Origin: Ettlia oleoabundans
Lineage: Eukaryota > Chlorophyta > Chlorophyceae > Chlamydomonadales
Direction: 5' to 3'
Length of the DNA stretch: 22,009 nt
NCBI GenBank assembly: GCA_019693395.1
Contig: JAAMXP010001773.1
Span: forward strand, 1 to 22,009
This document shows, piece after piece, positions 8,401-17,957 of the stretch. The position numbers and the translations under genes are program-made. The stretch's first letter is position 1. Every line of letters begins with the position of its first letter. The notes under the pieces were generated by a model. That model was not told the origin of the DNA and searched no databases. It saw nothing but the letters and a program-made list of their open reading frames with translations.

Positions 8401-11400
8401 TCAGCTGCTCTGGTCAAGCAGCTGCGTGATAGCTCTGGCGCGGGCATGATGGACTGCAAGAAGGCGCTGGCTGAGTGCGAGGGAGATCTGGAGAAGGCCA
8501 AGGAGGTGGGGGCCATGTGGCTGGCTGGTTGGCTTGCGCTGGTTGGTTGGCTGGATTAGGGTAGGCTGGCTTAATCCGGCCAGCCTGAGGCTAATCCTCA
8601 GCTGGACTAGGCTTACTTGAATAGACTGGGTGTTATGGCTGGCTTGCTAGTCTTGTTGTGTGGATCAGCAGAGATTGAGCAGCATGTGCTGCCTGCCTGG
8701 TTAACTTTGCAGCATGAAGGCATGCATTCGTCTATCATGGCAGACCAAGGAGCTGAATCTAGCAGCACAAGGCTCGCATAGCAAGCGGTTGAACCTTGAG
8801 CATGCTTCTCCTGCCTTTGCAGTTCCTGCGCAAAAAGGGCCTGGCCTCTGCGGATAAGAAGGCTGGCCGTGTGGCTGCTGAGGGCGCTGTGTGGTCTTAC
8901 ATTCACGCCGGCAGCCGCCTGGGCGTGCTGGTTGAGGTGAACTGCGAGACAGACTTTGTGGCACGCGGCGAGAAGTTCCAGGACCTGGTCAACGACATGG
9001 CCATGCAGGTGGGTGCTGCACCTTTGACCGCGGTTTGACCAATCGGCAGGGTGGCAACAACTAGCGCACTTTGTGCGCAATGCTGCACTGGACTTTATTG
9101 GAAGGACAGTTAGAACCATTTCACCATGTTTGGTGGATATGTTAAATTCCTCCTCTCAATCCTGCCCCGCAGATTGCTGCCTGCCCCGAGGTGACGGTGG
9201 TGAGTGCCACTGACGTGCCTGCCGAGGTGTTGGAGAAGGAGAGGGCGATCGAGATGGAGAAGGAGGACATCAAGAGCAAGCCAGAGGCCATTCGGTGGGT
9301 GCTTCCCCTTTTCAACCATCTGCAAGTGATCCAGGCGTTATGCTTACAAGGGCAGGTGTAGTAGATGTGCTGCACAGGCAGCGGATTGGCACCCGAGCAC
9401 ATGGCAACTGCAGCCTGTGCCCTGATTGTGGCTCTTGCGGCGTGCCTGCTCCCCCTCTCGCTGGCTTGCAGGGAGAAAATCGTGCAGGGCCGTGTGGACA
9501 AGATTGCCAAGACCATGGCCCTGCTGGAGCAACCCTACATCAAGGACAGCGGCAAGACTGTGGCCGGTGAGTTGGCCTTGGAAGCGCCTGATCTGCTGCC
9601 GATCCTTCTGTTACTCCACAGACTGCGAGGCAGCAGGCATCAATTGACTTGTTGAGAGTTTGCAGGAGCACTGCATTGTGTGGTGTTACTTTCCTGTCTT
9701 TAGTATGACTTAACAGGCCCCACTTTCGGCTGCTGCAGAGGTGATCAAGGAGTCGATTGCGGGCATTGGTGAGAACATCCAGATCCGCCGCTTTGAGCGC
9801 TTTGTGCTGGGCGAGGGCATTGAGGTGGCCAAGGCTGACCTTGCGGCTGATGTGGAGGCGCAGACCAAGGCCATGCAGGTGAGAGGTGTTGGTTTATGGC
9901 GCCGTGCTCCCCAGCATGAGAAGAATTCAATTGGGGACAGAAAAGTTCCAAGTAACAGGGCTTCGCGTTTGAACTATTCAGTATGTTGTGAGCCCTGCAT
10001 GCCTCACCTGAGCCAGCATATGACTAGAATCCCTGCAGTTTGGCTGATCTCTGCAAGCCTTAAAATGCTTTTCGACAAAACCTTGTCATGCTTTCCTGCC
10101 TGTTGCGACTTTTGGTTAATCTTTTCTGCAGGAGGCCGCCGCCAAGAAGGCTGAGGCTGAAGCTGAGCCCAAGAAGGAGGAGCCCAAGGCTGAGGCCAAG
10201 GTAGCGGTGGCGGTGAGCCCCGCTTTGGTCAAGCAGCTGCGCGACAAGTCGGGCGCAGGCATGATGGACTGCAAGAAGGCGCTGGCAGGTGGTTGCAGAA
10301 AGCCTGCATGCTGCTGCTGATCACGGTTGGCTGCTTCAGAGATGTGCTGTGCGGCTTTGCTGGTTTGACAGGTTGAATTAATTTGCAGAAAGTTCTGCCT
10401 TGCCTTGTTTGGCACACAAATCTCCCACCTATCTTTTCAATCCTATCGTGCACAATACTGACCTGCTCTCTTCAGCCTGCTGTGTGCAGAGTGCGGCGGC
10501 GATGTTGAGGCAGCCAGCGAGTTTCTGCGCAAGAAGGGCCTGGCCTCCGCAGACAAGAAGGCTGGCCGTGTGGCAGCTGAGGGCGCCATTGGCGCTTACA
10601 TCCACGCCGGCAGCCGCCTGGGAGTGCTGGTTGAGGTGAACTGCGAGACAGACTTTGTGGCACGCGGCGAGAAGTTCCGGGAGCTGGTCAACGATATGGC
10701 CATGCAGGTGGGTGCTGCACCTTTGACCGCGTTTCAACCACACTGTTCAACCTTTTTCCCGGTTCAGCAACAGGAAGCATAGCTGCAGCGCCACAGCAGC
10801 TTGTCAAGCAAGGCATGGGGGCACTATTTTGGTACACTGTGTTTGACCGTCCACGCTACTGTGTTCCCCCTGCAGATTGCTGCGTGCGCCGATGTGCGGT
10901 ACGTGAGCGCTGCTGACGTGCCTGCCGCGGTGCTGGAGAAGGAGAAGGCGATTGAGATGGAGAAGGAGGACCTGAAGAGCAAGCCTGAGGCCATCCGGTA
11001 AGGAATTTAGCCAACGTCCATTTTTCCTATGCGTTTAGAAAGGCTCTTCCGTGGGCTGCAGCTGCTACCTGCATGCGCTGGGGTGTGAAGCAGATCAACA
11101 GCTGTTAGCCCGGCTTCACCCTGACGTCGTGCCTGCGCGCGCTGCTCTATCCTGCTTGCAGGGAGAAGATTGTGCAGGGCCGCGTGGACAAGATTGCCAA
11201 GGAGATGTCGCTAATGGACCAGCAGTTCATCAAGGACACAAGCAAGACGGTGCAGGTGGGACCGCGCTGCTGCCAGCTGGCAGTTTTCCCTTGGCAGGGC
11301 TCATCACATCGAGCTGTGCCTTTATAACAGTTGCACGGACACTGTGTTTGCGGCAGAAGTGCAGACATGCCAGCTGGACATCCGCAGCCACTCCTATGGT

Positions 11401-11640
11401 TGTAGCCATTGCTTATCGTTGTCCCCTGCCCGTCCCTATAGTCTTTCTTTCTAATCACCCTGCCACTTGCGCGCTGCGCATCTCATACGATTGCAGGAAC
11501 ACATCAAGGAGCAGATCGCGGGCATCGGCGAGAACATCCAGGTCCGCCGCTTTGCGCGCTTTGTGCTGGGCGAGGGCATCGAGAAGAAGACCATGGACTT
11601 TGCTGCTGAGGTGGCAGCACAGACTGGTGGCAAGCTCTGA
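5465..11640 (+). CDS. PETs: Chloroplast polyprotein EF-Ts (PETs): 2 S1 domains + 2 EF-Ts units
   Basis: The product contains the plastid elongation factor Ts, which recycles EF-Tu-GDP, joined to S1 domains equivalent to ribosomal protein PSRP-7. Exons: 5465-5485, 5576-5622, 5844-6037, 6189-6331, 6459-6561, 6795-7033, 7208-7366, 7580-7696, 8218-8505, 8823-9008, 9173-9294, 9472-9566, 9739-9878, 10132-10288, 10490-10707, 10876-10997, 11162-11255, 11497-11640. They sum to 2,589 nt (862 aa) in phase throughout. The N-terminus resembles a chloroplast transit peptide, followed by an Ala/Glu-rich stretch. S1 domains lie at about 98-175 and 227-299. A Lys/Glu/Ala/Pro linker (342-399) leads to EF-Ts unit 1 (400-616; CETDF, with TDF at 480-482). 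A second linker leads to unit 2 (646-862; TDF at 724-726). Both units keep the LVKQLRD...[11 protein letters not shown] helical N-domain. The ATG context AAACCATGG is good. The order S1-S1-TS-TS matches algal and plant PETs, which is processed into separate proteins in Chlamydomonas. Confidence 0.95.
6562..6636 (+). other. Possible in-frame exon extension (alternative 5' splice site) in PETs
   Basis: The exon ending at 6561 gives a compact S1 end (GKFA joined to VTMIPEG). The next 75 nt remain open in the same frame, use coding-like GC-rich codons, and end at another GT (6637) in the same phase. Using that donor would insert 25 codons near the end of the first S1 domain without breaking the frame. 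The intron-proximal donor (GTGTGA) is preferred because it restores the S1 consensus. Confidence 0.35.
7697..8217 (+). other. PETs intron 8, separating the S1 half from the EF-Ts half
   Basis: This 521-nt intron is the longest in the gene and lies exactly between the two functional halves. Reading through the donor adds four codons and then a TGA at 7709-7711. An exact TGTAA lies at 7965-7969. Failure to splice would therefore give a complete S1-only protein of about 345 aa. Confidence 0.6.
7965..7969 (+). terminator. Candidate intronic TGTAA polyadenylation signal
   Basis: TGTAA is the usual poly(A) signal of chlorophyte nuclear genes. This copy is about 254 nt beyond the in-frame TGA created by retaining PETs intron 8. 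I found no exact TGTAA in the first several hundred bases after the full-length PETs stop at 11640, so this copy is worth attention. A five-base motif also occurs by chance. Confidence 0.3.
8398..9878 (+). repeat. EF-Ts unit 1 (tandem intragenic duplication, copy 1)
   Basis: This unit spans part of exon 9 and exons 10-13, encoding residues of about 401-618. It is paired with the unit at 10204-11637. The central exon (8823-9008) differs from its counterpart at 17 of 186 positions by hand count. The identity runs past the exon end into the first 24 bases of the following intron. Confidence 0.85.
8553..8597. repeat. Interrupted inverted repeat in PETs intron 9
   Basis: GGATTAG (8553-8559) and GGCTGG (8564-8569) are matched by CCAGCC (8580-8585) and CTAATCC (8591-8597), giving a 7-bp plus 6-bp imperfect hairpin. 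It sits beside a run of GGCTGGTT-like repeats at about 8518-8553. It lies in the intron 8506-8822. Confidence 0.6.
10204..11637 (+). repeat. EF-Ts unit 2 (tandem intragenic duplication, copy 2)
   Basis: This unit spans part of exon 14 and exons 15-18, encoding residues of about 643-862. Splice sites at AMQ/IAAC (phase 0) and EAIR/EKIV (phase 2) match copy 1 exactly. The intron near KKALA and the one near the last helix are displaced relative to copy 1. A Lys/Glu/Ala-rich linker separates the two copies. Confidence 0.85.
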
Positions 11641-12908
11641 GGAACCAGCTTTGAACGATCTGCCTTAGCTCTAACTTTCAGCTTGGCTGTCGGGCGCTGC
11701 GCAGTGGGTTTGAACAACCCCTTGGATGACGCAACCCCCTCCCTTACCTCAACTTAATGTGTGTCCTGTGCGTTTCTTAGAATTGCGCCTAGCTGGCTCC
11801 TTGTGCCTGTCAATCCGAATTTTTAACCCCAGCCCATATTGGGGTGGTTTGGTCTGCTTGCACATTTTATTGCTTCCAACGTCCCCCGCCCGCCTTCTCA
11901 TACGGCAACGTTGCCCTCCTTCTGCTTCTCCGTACCCTGGGCAGGCTTTTTGCTCCTTGCTCAAAGTTCATACTCTTCTCCCTTTCTGGTTAAGGCAATA
12001 ACATTGCTGATGAGTTGATAGTCGTGCAACAGCAGCAGCACCAGCAGCATTGCTTCAGTAGCGGGGTCGAAGATGCAGGGGCACCGGGCACTTGTGCGTT
12101 GGCAGGAAACTCAAACCTGGTGTTCAATCGTATTAAGTGCTGGCTAGTTTAGCTGAGAGCGTACTTCCAAGCCTGATGTCAACAGCCGCCCTTGGAAGGT
12201 CTGCAGGTGCGACTACAGCTTTGGTAGCAGCTGCCCAATCAATGGAGAGCGCTGCCAAGGTTGACTGCCATTCGAGCTGGTTGATTAGCACCTGGTTAGG
12301 ATACCCCACCTCATCCATAGCCACTTGGGACCAGCAATGATATCTGATTTCGCTGAGCTGGTGCCAGCAAGGAGGGCACGTCTCCCTTTTCTTGGGAATG
12401 CACGATATGTGTGAAAGTTGTTCTCGAAGTGGACCACCATCCGTTGGGTACCATAGCTATAGGGACTCCATCCCACCCTTCCTACCACGGTTTTGGAGGC
12501 CACAGGTAATGCACCAGCGCACGAGCCGCTTACCAAAATATCTTGGCGTTATTTCTGACCCCATTCTGCAGCTATAACACATTGTGCAGACCTTAGGAGC
12601 CCGCTGCCTGTCTCCAAGCACGGAAACCGAGCTGGTTAGGGCACGGGAAGAGCAAGGTGGGCAGACTTGGTAGCCTTTTCGTGTGAGGGGCAATCTTGGT
12701 GTTGATACAAATACCGTGGATTCAGAACCCTCAGAACGCCCTCAGAAGACCCCTGAACTTTGCCCAGCCGCATTGGCTGCTGGTGGTCATCAGGGCAAAC
12801 CTACCGCCCAGGCAAAGCCGCCGTACCCGCTCCTGGTCCCGTTCGCCTGTAATCCCAAAGGTGCAATTGCTAACCTGGTTCCGTTGCCGCCACGCAGGGT
12901 TCCTGCAG
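11641..12908. other. PETs 3' UTR and intergenic sequence; no gene supported
   Basis: After the PETs stop the sequence becomes T-rich and less GC-biased, as expected for a 3' UTR. The short open frames from 12133 to 12693 on both strands lack family similarity and consistent splice phases. At 12690-12800 the plus strand reads a short hydrophobic LLVVI segment. It might belong to the N-terminus of the vWA-like gene that follows, but I could not fix exon borders. Confidence 0.5.
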
Positions 12909-14175
12909 CAAACATTCATGGCTTTGCGCAACATAACAGGCCCCACCACAGTCTATGCCACCTGCCAGGAGTGGCCGGGGAAGCACAGGTGCGCTGCACG
13001 CCAGCACAGCTGTTCGCCTGACCTTGGACCGAGGGGCAGCTGTTACCAAGGTTAAGGTTTCCACTCGCATGTGTCCTTGCTGGCGCGACTGGTTGTGGGT
13101 GCTCGTTATGCTGCAGGGCCTGCCAGTTGGAGGCCCCTCCGCACACCACTATCCAAGGTTTTGCTTGCACACCGTGGCAGCCAGGCTTGCAGCTTTCAGG
13201 CCCACCCACCATGGCGGCGGCGCGATCCACGCAATGTACCTCAGGGTTGGACAGCAAGCCCACGCTGCTACATGTGCTGCACAAGACCGCAGTGGCCACG
13301 GCTAAACGATCGCAGCTCCAGGATCCCACTTTTGAGCTGGCACACTCCAACGCTTTCCTCAGCAGCATAGCACTGCCAGGTCGGCGAATACGCCCCAGAT
13401 CCTGCTGCTGACAGGCGACCGCCCCCACATTGGGCCTGCGCATAAAACAGCACTGCCTGATCCTGTGCGGCATATCAACAGTATTTGGCGTCGTTGTTTA
13501 GTCCCCAAACTAACCTTCAACTTGCTTAATGTGGCCTCAGGCGGTGTCTCGTACATGGATGTGCACGAGGGCTGCTGCCTCATCCCACTGGCCATCCGTA
13601 AGAACCAGCGCCTGCATGCTGGCTGCATGATTTGCACCTTACTCTCCCGCTCTGACGCTACCCGTCTGTTCATAGCGACCAACGGGGAGGGGATGTAGTC
13701 CGCACTGTCACCGAGTGCATTTCTAGATCTCGTCATTGTTATTCAAGGTCATTTAAACTTGCTGGGCCTGCAGGCCACCACATTCCGCTGTTTGCCGTGG
13801 CCCTGGGCAGCTCCTACTTCCAGCGCCTGCTGTCCACCAACACCCTCATGCAGGTAGGCATGCAGCTTTTGCCTGTGCTACAGCGCCTCCACTATCAATT
13901 GTCATCCATGCTATACTCTACTTCACAAAACACGGGAACCACACTCAGCAACTGTCTCACTTTGCTGCACCACATCTTTAAGTGCATCACTGCCTGCCTG
14001 CCGGCCAGCATTGCGGGCCATGCCTGCGTGGCTCATTTGCCTGCATATTTGCCTGCAGACCCAGGCCGTCACAGGAGGCTTCTACGTCCGAGTTCCCTCC
14101 GCACCTGAGCAGCTGGTGAGGGCGCACCAACGGCTCTGGGTGCCCCTGCGGCGCTGTTTGCAACTCGACGGTTCA
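12909..14175 (+). CDS. Possible TFIIH p34 (TFB4/GTF2H3)-like vWA protein, partial model
   Basis: Candidate exons are 12909-12988 (contains TTVYATCQEW), 13399 to about 13489 (ILLLTGDRP), 13541-13597 (GVSYMDVHEGCCLIPLAI), 13774-13853 (HHIPLFAVALGSSYF...LMQ) and 14059-14175 (TQAVTGGFYVRVPSAPEQL...). The last three join in phase through good GT and CAG sites. The order of a VYAT-like strand, an RILxLxG-like strand, a YM-x-V helix, an IPL-x-xxALG strand and TGGxYxRVP matches the TFB4 vWA fold. TFB4 is a structural subunit of core TFIIH in transcription and nucleotide-excision repair. The N-terminal strand, the middle of the domain and the usual C-terminal zinc finger (an exon at 14232-14316 has a weak Cys pattern) were not resolved. 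The gene may be diverged, degraded, or a different vWA protein. Confidence 0.4.
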
Positions 14176-15760
14176 GTATGAATTTGCTCAGCGCTTTTCC
14201 TTGCCTTTGTCTTCGTTGTATTGCATTGCAGGAGCAAGCATGCTTTGCCATTTGCTGCCCACCACATGGCCCCCCCTCCGTGCTTTCCGTGTACATGACA
14301 TGCATCTGCCTGGCAGGTGAGCGGTACTCGCTGCCTGCTGCCATCAACACTGCAAACCTTGCAGCTGGCTGCTTCCAGCTGGCTGTGCTGAAGCCGAGGA
14401 GCCGCAGAATTTCCTTACCCTTATGATGCGCGCGCCCCGTCCTGCCTCCGCACCGCGCATCCACCCACTCCCGTCCTGGCTCTGCACTTGCGGTCTGCAG
14501 CCAAGGTGGTTGGGGGCACGGGACGCTGCATCGTGATTTCCTCCGTGCTTTCAGACCTGCTAGGACTTCGAGTTACGGCCAAAGAGGTGCGTGATCTCAA
14601 ATCTGCCTGCCACCTTCAAGCGCTCTTCCCTGTTACATATCACCTGGCAAAGCCCGCCCTCATTGGAGTTTGTTGCTGTGGTCCCTCACTTCCAGATCAC
14701 GTGGATGTTGCGTGCCCTGGCATCCCCCATTTATGCATGCAGGCTTCATGCCTGGAGGCATCTGTGCTACAAAAGCTGGACTGGCGCTTGGGCCCATTCT
14801 TCAACCTTGGGCGCTGATAAGCGAGCTTGACATGCAGTCGGTGCCCCCCGGCCCAGCAGCATCAGCCCCATACACCAGTTCCCAACCAGTTCCCACACCC
14901 ACACACCTTGAATTGACGAACAGGCATGCCCAGGGCAGTTTGCTTTGCCCCAAGGCGGCCCTGTCGTCCATAACTGCCATTTAGCGCTGTTGGCTTCTAC
15001 ATTTGCATGCTGCACCTCATCTTACCATCACATCAGTCATCTTCCCCTTCTGGGCCTACGCGGATCTTTTCTGGCGCATTGCACTTGCTGGCGGCCAGCA
15101 TCATTTTTCAGCCGTCTCTACCCAGTGACGCCTAGCCAGCTGCCCGCTACCTCTCTGCTTCTTCTTTTGGTCCCTCTACCCTCTCACCAACTTTCCCTAT
15201 GTTTAACAGGCACTGCATTCCCTTCTTACATTGTTTGAACCCCCAAGCCACAAAAGCTTTGCAGTACACAAAAGCAGTACATCGCATGCCTGCATGCACA
15301 AACCCGTGTGCCCCTTGCCTTTCATCTGCCAACAATGCATGCTCCACTGTTTTCACCAGGTCAAGTACATTTTTTTGCTGGCAGCCAATGCATGCTCTGA
15401 CGCTTCAACTGACGAAGTTTTTTCCAGCGGCCCGAGGCCGCTGTACGTTTTGCAACTCTCAGTCCCCACTATGCATGTTTCACCCTCCTAGCCATACTTA
15501 GCCTGCCTCTTGAATTTGTTATGGTGTGCCTGTCCATTGGATTTATTGCAACATGTTGAAATCCCAAGCAGTGCTGCAATGCCCCGGCCCCCGCACTCGC
15601 CTTTCCAAGGAGGTGGTGCTCCATCATTGTTGGAAAGGCTGTGTCATAGGAGTGCAACATGCCTAAACACGCACACAAAAATTTCCCTTGCGCTCCAGGC
15701 AGTCCATGCGCGTGGCACCAACAAGCACATTGCCCCGTACTGTGTCGCATGCTGCATATG
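14176..15760. other. Unassigned region; possible extra exons, otherwise nothing recognised
   Basis: Segments at 14232-14316, 14494-14586 and 14742-14817 have plausible acceptors and read as coding-like peptides. The last ends VLQKLDWRLGPFFNLGR and a stop, vaguely like a cyclin-box helix. They could be downstream exons of the vWA-like gene or unrelated fragments. From about 14830 to 15760 the sequence is T-rich and repetitive at the dinucleotide level, and I see no gene, tRNA or mobile element. Confidence 0.35.
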
Positions 15761-15765
15761 TTACA
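15761..15765 (-). terminator. TGTAA polyadenylation signal of the UBC6-like gene
   Basis: TTACA on the plus strand reads TGTAA on the minus strand. It lies about 73 nt downstream of the stop codon at 15838, a typical distance for the chlorophyte poly(A) signal. Confidence 0.6.
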
Positions 15766-15837
15766 TGGCTTGAACATGATAGAAGGTCAGCTGACCTGGG
15801 TCGTACTAAAAACCAAGTCCTATGGCATATTCTGTTG

Positions 15838-17428
15838 CTAACTGGCTCCTTCAAGGGCCCCCTTGGTCTGCATTAACAATGTGGCAGCCACAGCTGCCGC
15901 TGCCACAGCCGCCGCACCCACAAGAAGGCCGCTCCACTGCTGTGGCTGCCCCCGCTGCTGCTGTCCCTCCGCCCCAACAGCTTGGCCAATCACTGCCTGC
16001 TGGGGAGCCACCCCACCTACCACCGCTGCCGTCTGCTGCCCGCCGGCCTCAGGCGAGCCCTGCCGCTGCTGCTGCTGTTGTGGAGCTGCCGTTGCTGCAG
16101 CGACTGCCTCCGCCTGCTGCTTCTCGTACTTCTCCACCCACTCTGGGAACAGCTTGCGGAAGGTTGGGTTGCGCACGTTGTAGGCTAGCGACTCCTTGGC
16201 AAGCCGCCGCTTCTCGGCAGAGGTGGAGCTAATGGCACCTGCGGCACAGCAGGGCACAGCAGGGCACAGCAGGGCAGGGCAGGGCAGGGCAGGGCAGGGG
16301 CACGCAGCCCACATAAGCAGGCACATTGTCAACAGCTGTTGGTTGGAAAGCTGCTTGAGTCACAGGGAGGTGGAAGAGCAGTACTGTGAAAGGGTAACCA
16401 CCGCACGGGCGCCAAACTGGCCGCAAGGACTGGCTGCCAGCAGTACAAGCAGAGGAGTGCCGGGACCTTGGGGAATTGTACCGGGGGCAAAGCACGGCGC
16501 ACCTGTGGTGTGCTGGTTCTCCAGCAGGAAGCTGAGCAGGCCTGTGAGGATGGTGGACACGCTCCACAGAGGGTTCCAGCTCTCGGGGTGAAAGTTGGTG
16601 TAGCTGCAGTCACTTGTGCACAGGCCAGTGCTATCAGGGGTATGCAAGGCTGTCGTGGTTGATATGGTTCAGCAGGCGGAAAAGAGTGGGGCTCAAGTGA
16701 GGCAATGCCCTCATCCCGTCAGTATATCGGTGATCCCTACCTGAGGCACAGCTTGGTGTTGGGGGCAAAGCGGCCGTTGGGGGTGAGCATGACAATTGAG
16801 GGAGGCTTAAAGGGATACTCTGGCGGGAAGGTGACTTTGCCTGCACTCAGCAGACGCACGCAACATGCCGGCAACACACATCAATAAGTCAGCTTACTCT
16901 TACCGTATTTGCAGGGCAGGTAGTACACAAGCATAGGGCAGGGCCCTGATGGTAACTGGGTGTTTGCAGCATTTGCAGTTCGGTTCAAGCCACGCTGCCA
17001 ATGCTGAGGTGCCAAGCAGGACAGGTTACAGTTGGCAGCCCACACCGCCATGCCACTTGCCATGGTAGCAGCCACCCTCAAAATCGCTGCCCTGCGGCCC
17101 CTCCAGCACATAATGCCAGTCGAGGAGGTTGTTGGGTGCTGGGTGCGCCGTGATTTGTGGCACAGGATCCTGCAGACGAGCGGCGGCGGCGACAGGCGCA
17201 GCAACAACTACAGCTTGTTTACTGCCGCAAACACTTGGTTATTTTCTCCCTATTGCAGCATCACATCTGAGCAGTGTGGGGACGGTTGGGTTTGTAGATG
17301 AAAATACTCAACGATCCCAGAGCAGAGCCCATGAGTGCTGCCCACAGTTGCATCCCGCCACCGCCACCCACCTTGAGGATGGCTCTGTACTCCTTCTGCA
17401 ACCGCGAGACACAAGCTTTGGATCCCAT
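15838..17428 (-). CDS. Tail-anchored ubiquitin-conjugating enzyme E2, UBC6/UBE2J type
   Basis: This E2 transfers ubiquitin at the ER membrane, where the family serves ER-associated degradation. Exons 17428-17372, 17169-17061, 16840-16741, 16603-16503 and 16238-15838 sum to 768 nt (255 aa), all in phase. The UBC fold covers residues of about 10-160: RLQKEYRAIL, WHYVLEGPQGSDFEGG, FPPEYPFKPPSI, TPNGRF, KLCLS with catalytic Cys87, then WNPLWSVSTILTGLLSFL. TPNGRF in place of the HPN motif is the UBC6/UBE2J signature. A helix (EKRRLAKESL...FPEWVEKYE) and a Gln-rich linker precede one hydrophobic segment (about 225-245) with a ten-residue tail, the expected tail anchor. Intron 2 uses a GC donor. It is closest to the plant UBC32-34/UBE2J2 group. 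The start gives a normal family N-terminus. Confidence 0.95.
16245..16300. repeat. GGGCA-type microsatellite in the UBC6-like gene
   Basis: Three copies of a 10-bp unit (CACAGCAGGG) grade into about five copies of the pentamer GGGCA. It lies in the last intron (16239-16502), beginning a few bases from the 3' splice site at 16239, so it replaces the usual pyrimidine tract with a minus-strand TGCCC repeat. Confidence 0.85.
17055..17060 (-). other. Non-canonical GC-AG 5' splice site (UBC6-like intron 2)
   Basis: The exon ends CATG and the intron begins GCAAGT. Only this junction joins in phase (G plus GC, giving GGC) to the exon at 16840, producing the conserved YHGKVTFPPEYPF. The nearby GT (in CAAGTGG) would shift the frame. 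GCAAGT is the usual consensus of GC-AG introns. Confidence 0.85.
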
Positions 17429-17957
17429 GATCGAATTTTCTGCGCACTAAAAATAAGATAGCCGGAACAAAGAGCCCAGTAAGGGAGGCAGCGGTCGAGT
17501 GTCAAACCGGGGCTGCCGCCGCTGCGGCTTGGCGGGCAGCAGAAACTTCTGTCAATCTAGTCCTTGAGCTGTGTGCGCCCGATCATTTGCTCGCCTGTGC
17601 TCAAGCTGGCAGCCGGGGCTTTGACTGCGAGAGCGTGCAAGCGAACCAGTGCCGAATTGCCCCCTGTCTGCAGGCAATAATACTGAGTACTGTTTGGCGT
17701 TTTGGGTGCAGGTAACGTTGAGCGGTGAGCAAGGAGATAGAACAACGGAAGCCGAGGCGATATGCCGGCTTAAGGAGAAGCGCGCCAGGCATAGCAGCAA
17801 CTCGGGCTCCCAACTCAATAAGTTGCCACAGTCCGTTGCATGTGTTGCGATCTTATCAAAAGATTCGCCATTGTAGTCGCGTTGGCGGCCCTTCATATCC
17901 GTCGCAACATTTCGACGTGCACATGCTGCGGAGGGCTCGGCGTAAGCAAACGCGTCT
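17429..17957. promoter_or_regulatory. Divergent promoter region between UBC6-like and ABCD genes
   Basis: The start codons of the two divergently transcribed genes are 529 bp apart. No coding exon is supported inside; short frames such as 17840-18067 overlap the ABCD start in another frame. I saw no clear TATA box. Confidence 0.5.

Noticed and set aside
12392..12577. Peptide PKYLGVISDPIL resembling a reverse-transcriptase motif (LINE-type YLG block)
   Set aside because: Only one short motif, stops in all frames nearby, and no endonuclease or other RT blocks. Chance similarity is likely.
14742..14817. Peptide ASCLEASVLQKLDWRLGPFFNLGR reminiscent of a cyclin-box helix
   Set aside because: Twenty-four residues before a stop, no preceding cyclin-fold helices found in the upstream 700 bp, so not annotated as a gene.
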